Source: Notospermus geniculatus
Lineage: Eukaryota; Nemertea; Pilidiophora; Heteronemertea; Lineidae
DNA: 64,000 bases
Direction of reading: 5' to 3'
Assembly: GCA_002633025.1 (NCBI GenBank)
Contig: NMRB01001458.1
Coordinates: forward strand, 1 to 64,000
Shown: piece after piece, positions 56,330 to 64,000 of the stretch
How positions within the stretch are numbered: position 1 is the stretch's first letter
Layout: every line of letters starts with the position of its first letter
Notes under the pieces: generated by a model
What the model saw: the letters and a program-made list of their open reading frames with translations, nothing else
Databases searched by the model: none
Told to the model about the DNA's origin: nothing
Position numbers and translations under genes: made by a program

Positions 56330-57890
56330 AACTGGGTCCTATTTCCCCAATCAAAATCATTATTTAGCTGTGTTCCTTTCGTTACCAGTTACGTCACTAA
56401 ACCTAAACCTAAACCACGTTTGACAATGCGTGTTATGTGTTGCAGATGTCTGACGATATCCATTTGCTCTGGTTCAGTGCTTGCCAAAATTATTATAACG
56501 CAATGATAGGAGCGCGCTTAGCAAATGCTTTTACTTGAATTTTGCAATACAAATGCAATGCTGTACAAATCTAAAGTAAAAGCATTTGCTTGTCTTCATT
56601 CATGTGACCCCATGCCTCAGACCGGTAAACATGAATAACACACAGGCCTATTCTATGGCAGCCAGGTGGCCTAACCCGAAAATCATCAAGTGTGCTATAA
56701 CTCAGGAATGAGATGACCCAGAGAGCTCAAATGTGCTATGTGGCTCCCTCTAGATGACCTTCATGTGCAGGTGAAGTTTTGGCCCGATTGGACATCCAAT
56801 ATGGCTGCCAGGTGGCATAACCCAAAAATCATTGAAGTCCTGCAACTTGGGAATGACTTGACCCAGATTGCTCATAACTGACATGTACCTCTCTCTGTCA
56901 TTGCACTATTATGTTCAAACGCGTGAGCACATGGTCGATTGACCATTTCATTCACCATGTCGGTAATGGCAAAGTAGCCAAATGGCCGCAACTCACAGTT
57001 CCCAAAATTTGGCACAGCCCCCAAAATCAAGGCATTTTGTGTTTCTTATGTGACATGTTATCACGTGAAAAGAGGATACATTTTTTCATCTAACACCAGC
57101 AAATTTTGCCAATTTAAGGGTGATATCGGAAGAAGTGGAAATGAAATTGGTTTTGTCGACAGACATAAACACAGACAGTTATTGTATCGTAGGCGTCACC
57201 CGCATGGAGTCCACAAGAAATGGCGGGTGCGATGTTGTCTTGCATGGTGTTTGCATTGGTCGTTGGGCAAACGCTTGATATGTACCCCGGTAATCGCAGC
57301 CTAAGGAACACGGCCAAGATGAAAAGAACAAAGTGTAAAATACATTTGCTATAATTTATTAACATTAGATACTTGTGTAGCATAGTACAGTTATACCCAT
57401 GTCAATGGTGTACCTTTCGCTATTCTTATTGAGAGGATAATTTCGTGCAAGAGGCACAACAATCAGATGCATAAAAACTGTCGTGGCACTTGCTAGGAGT
57501 TTCTTTCATCACCTCAGCGCAGCTGCCTATCGAACCATCTTCCATATATAAGGGCCAACTCGAGTCTTCGCATGGTTTTTCCACGACGCCTCTGCAGGTC
57601 TTGCAGCATTTCTGAAAGTAGTGATTCTCCAGAACTAGTCCAAGTCAATGTTTTATGATCCTGGTGTACAGGGTGTATAAACACACAGTTTCACTACTTA
57701 GCCTAAAAATAATGTCGGCAGGCCTATACTTTATAGTACGCAGGCCTGAGTTCAGAATTCACCCCCATCAAAACATAGTTCCCTTCGCCAAATGTTAAAG
57801 GAGTGATTCGGTTTTGAAAGTAAATGCCGGGCAACGGCACCGTCGGCATCGTCATCGCATACTTTAATTCCGAATTTTGTAGCCTCGATT
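56330..57890. other. Repeat fragments, no gene
   Basis: 56,510-56,640 is a diverged copy of the foldback MITE at 37,337-37,582. 56,655-56,960 is a family A fragment. 56,961-57,890 shows only short frames without domains. Confidence 0.45.
56655..56960 (+). mobile_element. Tandem-core repeat element (family A copy 6, 5' truncated)
   Basis: Two core units (GGCAGCCAGGTGGCCTAACC and AATATGGCTGCCAGGTGGCA) followed by the right end CGTGAGCACATGGTCGATTG, in which the palindrome has a one-base change. Confidence 0.65.
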
Positions 57891-57897
57891 GGTGGCG

Positions 57898-59581
57898 TAT
57901 GGGCGGTTATATCCGCAAAAAGTACACGTTGACAAAACAGACACGTTGGTTACAAAATCAGAGACGTGCTTTTAGAAAACAAAGATGTTCTCTGACAAAA
58001 CCGAGACGTTCAGCTGCGATTTGGAGTCGTTCACAGAGGAGACGTTGGGTGATACTGGAGTCGTTAACAAAATTTGGAGACGTGGCCTTTTCAGAGACGT
58101 TCAATTTTTCAAACGTAGCGATAATTTTGAATGGTACGCAATACACAGACGTCGACATGATTTGGAGACGTGCATTTTCAGAGACGTTCAATTTTTCAAA
58201 CGTAGCGATAATTTTGAATGGTACGCAATACACAGACGTTGACATAATTTGGAGACGTGCATTTTCAGAGACGTTGGGTGGCGCTCGTGGCAGTTAAAGG
58301 TGAACTAGCCGTTATTTACCTCCTGTCCAGACAAATTTTAATGAGGTCGAATTTGATTGGATGTTGGTGCATGGTGATGTCCCATCATGCCTCAGCATGA
58401 ATTAAGATGAAAGGGGGCGCTGCGATCGCTTTCGTGAAAATCGGTTTTCACTCTAGTTGAGCCCCCATTTGTAAGTATTTTTTTAAAAATTCCTTCGCAG
58501 TGCATTAGTACTGGGATGTATCTACAAACGTCGGGCGCAAAACTAAAATAATAGGTGGCGCTACTGAGGTATTGACGCTTTTAAGTTTTTGGTCATCAGT
58601 TCTGAATGGGTTAACATATTGACTTAATTCTTGTACATTCATCATTTACATATGTCTCTGCATCCATAGGCTACATAAAGCAATTTACCGCATTTAGCCC
58701 CTTCCTCATCTTTTTCAGTAAAATAGAATGCTTGGACTTCCTGGGCCTTCCTTCCAGCAACTAGTGGCGCTATCCTAACCAAGCAGAGATAACCATAACT
58801 AGGTCACCTGACCGAATTTTTTGACATGTGTAAATGATGAACGTACTAGAATTACGTCAATATGTTAACCCATTCAGAACTTATGACCAAAGACATAAAT
58901 GTATTAATATCTCAGCAACGCCACCTATTATTTTAGTTTTGAGCCAGGCGTTTTATAGACACCCCCCTAGTAATAATGCACTGCGAAGGAATTTTTTACA
59001 AAAATCAACCCACAGGGCTCAACTACGGTAAATACTGATTTTCAGGAAAGCTGTCGCAGCGCCCCCTTTCATCTTAATTCATGCTGAGTCATGATGGGAC
59101 ATCACCATGCACCAACATCCAATCAAATTCGACCTTATTAAAATTTGTCTGGACAGGAGGTAAATAACGGCTAGTTCACCTTTAACTGCCGCGAGCGCCA
59201 CCCAACATCTCTGAAAATGCACGTCTCCAAATTATGTCAACGTTTGTGTATTGCGTACCATTCAAAATTATCACTACGTTTGAAAAATTGAACGTCTCTG
59301 AAAATGCACGTCTCCAAATCATGTCGACGTCTGTGTATTGCGTACCATTCAAAATTATCACTACGTTTGAAAAATTGAACGTCTCTGAAAAGGCCACGTC
59401 TCCAAATTTTGTTAACGACTCCAGTATCACCCAACGTCTCCTCTGTGAACGACTCCAAACCGCAGCTGAACGTCTCTGTTTTGTCAGAGAACATCTTTGT
59501 TTTCTAAAAGCACGTCCCTGATTTTGTAACCAACCTCTCTGTTTTGTCAACGTCTACTTTTTGCGGATATAACCACCCATA
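57898..59581. mobile_element. 1.7-kb foldback element with GAGACGTT-rich arms
   Basis: Arms of about 760 bp: TATGGGCGGTTATATCCGCA at 57,898 is mirrored by the complement ending 59,581, and the pairing continues to about 58,660/58,825 around a loop of about 165 bp. GTGGCG flanks both sides (57,892-57,897 and 59,582-59,587), a possible 6-bp target duplication. The outer 350 bp of each arm is packed with GAGACGT / CAGACGT words and two tandem units of about 88 bp. Mirror-image frames of 157 and 122 codons are by-products of the arms. Confidence 0.8.
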
Positions 59582-59589
59582 GTGGCGCT

Positions 59590-59769
59590 GCAGTCGCTTT
59601 CCCGCGCATTTCTCGCCGGCACCGGCATCGTCACTCTGGATGGCATAGCCGCCGGTGTAATGTTTTCTTCTAATCCATTGTTGTCGTTTTTTGTGGCTCC
59701 CATTAATGTTAGTTTGGAACACACTGGGAGTATTACCGGTACTCATTGTGAAATCGCACCTTATTCCGT
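59590..59769. other. Short spacer with MITE-like words
   Basis: Contains CCGGTGTAATGTTTTC and TTATTCCGTCAA, both seen again near 60,247 and 60,300 and in part at 9,899 and 11,889, so probably a MITE remnant. Confidence 0.35.
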
Positions 59770-59898
59770 CAATCAATTGTAATGTAATATCACACTTGTC
59801 ACTGGTACCACAAAAATTACAATTGAGATAGGCGACTGTTGTCCTGACATCATTGTTGTGACTGAGGTTAAACCCAAGCATACAACAGTTCCTATTAG

Positions 59899-61396
59899 AG
59901 TTGTCCTCTATTCACAACTGTTTGGAGCTCCAGACAGTCCGACGAAATAGAGCACTACATATTAGGTAACAGGCTGGGTAATGTGTGCCAGGAATAGTGC
60001 CCATTTCATGGGTGTTATGTGAGTGATTTTGTGTCAGTTTTCTACATAGGTTTGTGGTCACACCATTATTCAGGGTATGCATGCCATTGATTTGGAAAAG
60101 GCTTAGGCCCTTTCAAAAAAAGAAAAAGTTTCTCAGGTTGTCCGTACAAGCCCTACTTACACAATAGAAATCCCCGGGCCTTTTGAGACTAGGTGTGGGC
60201 GTCTACACTACAAAAATAAAATCCAGCTGAACTTAACTGCTACGCCCGGTGTAATGTTTTTCACTGCCCCCCGTTTGCCAATGTCCCCCAACAAAAGACT
60301 GACGGAATAAGCCGCGACGTGACAATGGGGGAGGCACTGATCAACATGTCTTTCTGTATTTGAGTCTCCGCCACACAATAAAGCGGGCATTGTCATACGG
60401 GGGGGCATTCTCATACATTACACCTGTGTTAGGATCGCTGCTGGCGTGCACTCTTCACGAGGAGGCGGCGCCAAATTTCACTTACGTTATCTTATGTAAA
60501 GACAATTTTCTCTCGTAAAAACCAGGCCTAGGTTTAGAGAACTTACGATGCCCCACAAAAGCTGCACTAGACACGCCGCCTGTCGGCCTCGCGTAAGTTA
60601 CGCGCAAATTACGCAAAAAAACCGGGGTTTTATGTAGTGTATCCAAGGCTATAAATTCGCCTCTCATGATCAGACAGCTCCTCACGACCTCCAAGGTATG
60701 CGCCAATCCTTGCATTATCATTGCCCTAAAGCATGGCGCACACGGGCGACTAAAATGGGGGCGACTACAGATGCGACTACTACGTCGCATGCGATAATTA
60801 CCTTTGAGGTCGATCAGTGATGTCATCCGCGACACCAATGAAGAATTTGTCGCAAACGAGTCGAAAAAAACTAAAAATATGTTCAGTCGCTGCTGTGGTC
60901 GCAAGGCCGGTCACCGAGAAAATCACTCGAAAAATCGCCCGTGGGGGCAGGCTTAAATTAAACAGGCCTGCTAAAATGCAGCAACCTCTGCCTTTGTAAC
61001 AGCATCTCGTCGTTGTCTTCGCGTGCAGCCATGGCTCTCACTAGTAGACCTTTATCCCATTCAACAGTCTCGACAACAGTTGTCAAAGAGTTGTTGCACA
61101 GACTCTTCAACAACAGTCTGGCTCCACACAATAGCTGAACTGTTGGAGTGACAGTATGGACAAACTGAGAAACTTTTTTCAAAAGGGCCTAAGCCTTTTC
61201 AAAATCAATGGCATGCGTACCCTGAATAATGGTTTGACCACAAACCTATAGAAAACTGACACTCAATCAAACTCACATAACCCCCATGAAATGGGCACTA
61301 TTCCTGGCACACATTACCCAGCCTGTTACCTAATATGTAGAGCTCTATTTCATCGGACAGTCTGGAGTTCCAAACAGTTGTGAATAGAGGACAACT
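59899..61396. mobile_element. 1.5-kb DNA element with 7-bp target duplication inside the LINE
   Basis: Arms of about 230 bp begin AGTTGTCCTCTATTCACAAC at 59,899 and are mirrored to 61,396. CTATTAG flanks both sides (59,892-59,898 and 61,397-61,403), and removing the insert restores LINE coding. The interior holds two smaller MITE-like units (about 60,240-60,432 and 60,728-60,958). Superfamily not assigned; no transposase remains. Confidence 0.82.
60728..60958. mobile_element. MITE with GGGCGA-type ends inside the 1.5-kb element
   Basis: AAGCATGGCGCACACGGGCG near 60,728 pairs imperfectly with the complement of CGCCCGTGGGGGCAGGCTTA ending near 60,957. GCGAC words are repeated inside. Confidence 0.55.
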
Positions 61397-62697
61397 CTAT
61401 TAGTGTATCTGATGTTCTACTCCCAGGTTTTCAGCTTCCCTACCACAATTTTGACAAGGTAGGCAGAGGCATTTGTATTTATGTAAGATCTGCCCTGGAA
61501 GCCGAGATCATCAATACAGATTCAGATTTCACAGAACATATTTGGGTCTCTATCAAATTCTCCGTGTACAAAATCCCTCTTACTGTTGGTGCAGTATACC
61601 GTAGCCCCTAATTCGTCAACCGATAATAACAACAGGTTACTGGAGTTGATTTCATCACCAGTAAGTTTAGGGAGGTCAACCGTAATATTAGGCGACTTCA
61701 ACTTGCGGGATGTCAACTGGATCACTGGTACCTCATCGAAACCTGACACCCATATATCTTCTGCCTTTTTGGAAAGATGCCAAGACCACTTTTTGCATCA
61801 GCATGTGACCCAACCTACCAGACATCGGGCAGGACAGCAACCTAGTCTGCTTGATCTAGTCTTGACATCGAATCCGGACCTCATTCACAGGATTGAACAT
61901 CATACCCAGCTGGGTATGAGTGATCACGATACACTCATTATTGACGTTGAGCTACAACCGGATGATGTTCCTGCGAAAGTCGTCACAAGAAGAGCTTATG
62001 ACAAAGCCAACTTCCGCCAAATCCAAACCGAGCTAGGGGAAATTGATTTCAACAATGAATTGTCCTCGCGAGGGGCAGATGATGCTTACACTCATTTTCT
62101 AAATCTTGTCAACTCCATCGCTATGAAACATGTACCTGAGAAACGCTGCATGATTAATGGCACACCAAATAAGAAGCCCCTGTGGATGAATGCAAAAGCC
62201 CTGACGAAGGTCAAGAAGAAGCATGGTGCTTATCGCAGATATTTGAGTACGTGTGAGGGCAGAGATTACCAGCTCTATATCAATGCTCGGAATGAGGCCA
62301 CTAAATCTGTCAGAAAAGCCAAATTAGAATTCGAGCGAAGGTTAATTAAGGATTGCAAACAGAATCCTAAACAGTTTTGGGCATACTGTAAGTCTAAATC
62401 CAAACCAAAGGATTCCATACCTGATCTTACTACTGACGATGGCAAAACTTACCAAACCGATAGAGCCAAGGCTGAAGTTTTAAATAATTACTTTGCCAGT
62501 GTGTTCACCCTTGACGATACTTCTTCAATCCCCGATATTCCCTACCAGGTTGATACTGCTCTCCATATTCCTGAAAAAACGGTCGCAGAAGTGGCAAAGA
62601 AACTGCGAGAGCTTGATCCATCCAAAAGCCCTGGCCCCGATGGCTTACACCCTAGAATACTCCATGAGCTGGCCGATAGCTTAGCCTACCCACTCAG

Positions 62698-62771
62698 TCT
62701 CATTTTCAACAAGAGTTTGGTTTCTGGTGTAGTGTCTCATTTTCAACAAGAGTTTGGTTTCTGGTGTAGTG
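62698..62771 (+). repeat. 37-bp tandem duplication in the LINE RT region
   Basis: TCTCATTTTCAACAAGAGTT...GGTGTAGTG occurs twice without spacer (62,698-62,734 and 62,735-62,771). 37 is not a multiple of 3, so it shifts the reading frame. Confidence 0.95.
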
Positions 62772-64000
62772 CCCACAATTTGGAAAAATGCCAAAGTTAC
62801 CCCCATCTTCAAAAAAGGAAGCAAGTCATCGCCTGGTAACTACAGGCCAATCAGCCTGACGCCTATTTGCTGCAAAGTGATGGAATCGATCTTGAGGGAC
62901 CATATTATGAACCATCTTGACTCTAACCACCTGATCTCAAAAGAACAACACGGATTTGTTAACAGCAAAAGTTGTATCAGCAATGTTTTGGAAGTTTTGG
63001 ATCAGTGGACGAAGGCCATCGACATGGGTAATGACATCGACATTGTCTTTCTCGATTTCGCCAAAGCTTTTGACTCCGTTCCGCATCAGAGACTCTTAGC
63101 AAAATTACGTCACATGGGAATATCAGGACAAGTTCTTACTTGGATTGAGCATTTCCTTAGTGGCAGATCCCAACGTGTTGATGTTAATGGTAGCCTATCA
63201 TCTCCTCAAGATGTGAAAAGCGGCATCCCACAAGGCAGTGTTTTGGGGCCACTTCTATTTGTCGTTTACATTAACGACTTGCCCTTGGAGCTTACAAACA
63301 CATCACGCCTTTTTGCAGACGACGCCAAGTTATTTGAGTCACTTGCTGCTGAGGAAGTCTCTACCATTCAGTCTGACCTTCATAAGCTCGATGCTTGGTC
63401 AAGGGATTGGTTACTTTCGTTCCAACCACCAAAAAGCAAACATATGCATATTGGTAGCGTTCATTCTGCCCCACGCCTCTGCATGACTAATAAATGTGAC
63501 GTATTAGTTGATCTAGAACACACTATCCTTTAAAAAGACTTGGGCGTTATGATCGATAACAGATTGACTTTTTCTGATCATATTGATAAAATAACCACTA
63601 CCGCCACAAGAATCTTAGCGACCATAAAGAGGACCTTCTCTTACAGGGACGAGAAGCTTTTGATCAGGTTGTATACTAGCTTTGTTAGGCCGCATCTTGA
63701 ATACGCTCATGAAATATGGAATCCAGTCTTAATACGCGACATCGAACGAATCGAGAAAATACAAAGACGAGCGACCAAACTTATCCCGCACCTCCAACAT
63801 CTTTGTTACAGTGAAAGACTCAGACGTCTGGACTTAATGTCCCTAGTCCATCGGAGGCGTCGTGGGGATATGATTACCTTGTTTAGAATTATGAGTGGGT
63901 TCCTCATCGCAGATATACCCTTGCAACCCAACATCTCGATTACGCGCGGTCATTCTCGTAAGTTGTTTGTCCCCAGGAGCAAACCTAATACAAGAAAAAA

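Larger units (their letters stand above)
59770..64000 (+). mobile_element. CR1-like LINE, split by a 1.5-kb element and running off the window
   Basis: The endonuclease start (PDIIVVTEVKPKH) lies at 59,770-59,898 and continues after the insertion as VSDVLLPGFQLPYHNFDKVG from 61,404. Coding sequence continues to the window end, so the 3' end is not seen. Confidence 0.85.
59770..64000 (+). pseudogene. CR1-like LINE ORF2 (endonuclease and RT), lightly broken
   Basis: Endonuclease blocks: VVTEVKPK, GRGICIYVRSAL, GAVYRSP, GDFNLRDVNW, SLLDLVLTS and MSDHDTLI. RT blocks: LDPSKSPGPDGLHPRIL, ATPIFKKGSKSSPGNYRPIS in part, HGFVNSKSC, FLDFAKAFDSVPHQRLL, SGIPQGSVLGPLLFVVYINDLP and catalytic FADDAK near 63,315, then KDLGVMIDN and HLEYAHEIWNP. 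Lesions: a stop and frame slip near 61,610, a 37-bp tandem duplication at 62,698-62,771 that shifts frame, and TAA where the family usually has a Glu codon (L-E-K-D-L-G-V) at 63,531-63,533. Otherwise open, so inactivation looks recent. Confidence 0.85.

Noticed and set aside
57824-59550. Mirror-image frames of 157 and 122 codons
   Set aside because: They are the same inverted arm read from both sides of a foldback element; repeated peptide blocks come from tandem DNA units.

Overview
The window is animal nuclear DNA. It contains spliced GT-AG exons, AT-rich non-coding sequence, and several classes of eukaryotic transposable elements; no bacterial operon, ribosome-binding-site or phage structure is visible. 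The transposon mix (BEL/Pao, CR1/L2-like LINEs including one with a 2A-like motif, animal CACTA/EnSpm, PIF/Harbinger, mariner, TTAA-flanked MITEs) and the frequent CATGTA and AGGCCTA words suggest a marine invertebrate, perhaps an echinoderm, hemichordate or cephalochordate. The sequence alone does not fix the species. Six single-N positions and one 753-base N block (22,046-22,798) mark assembly joins.

Layout. 1-12 kb: nested DNA transposons and MITEs. A PIF/Harbinger relic (2,625-4,363) contains a mariner-type foldback. A tandem-core repeat element (about 6,066-9,595) is split by two TA-flanked elements, and the first of these carries one of two nearly identical 240-bp MITEs. 12.1-13.8 kb: the 3' end of a probable host gene on the minus strand, three phase-compatible exons with stop and poly(A) signal. 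14-21.7 kb: dispersed repeats with tandem cores and foldback MITEs. 22-27.6 kb: a minus-strand BEL/Pao retrotransposon, interrupted by the assembly gap. 27.7-30.1 kb: a broken LINE. 30.6-33.4 kb: a decayed, unclassified transposon gene with GGTGTCC-type repeats upstream. 34.2-35.1 kb: a minisatellite and three small MITEs.

35,852-44,759 is the centrepiece: an apparently intact 8.9-kb CACTA/EnSpm-like transposon. It has matching CACTG termini, a TA target duplication, subterminal TGTGTT-rich arrays, an uninterrupted 824-codon transposase gene and a six-exon accessory gene. The accessory gene's reading frame closes exactly at 525 aa and joins a CIDE-N-like domain to a SAMD3-like body. Both genes lie on the minus strand, transposase first.

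45.2-64 kb: three more LINEs, one truncated at an assembly join, one CR1/L2-like and split by five later insertions, and one running off the window end and split by an element with a 7-bp target duplication. Between them are further copies of the tandem-core family and a 1.7-kb foldback.

Functionally the window is a transposon graveyard with one probably young element and one probable host gene. The insertions give a clear relative chronology: LINEs and tandem-core elements are older; MITEs, foldbacks and Penelope-like inserts are younger.
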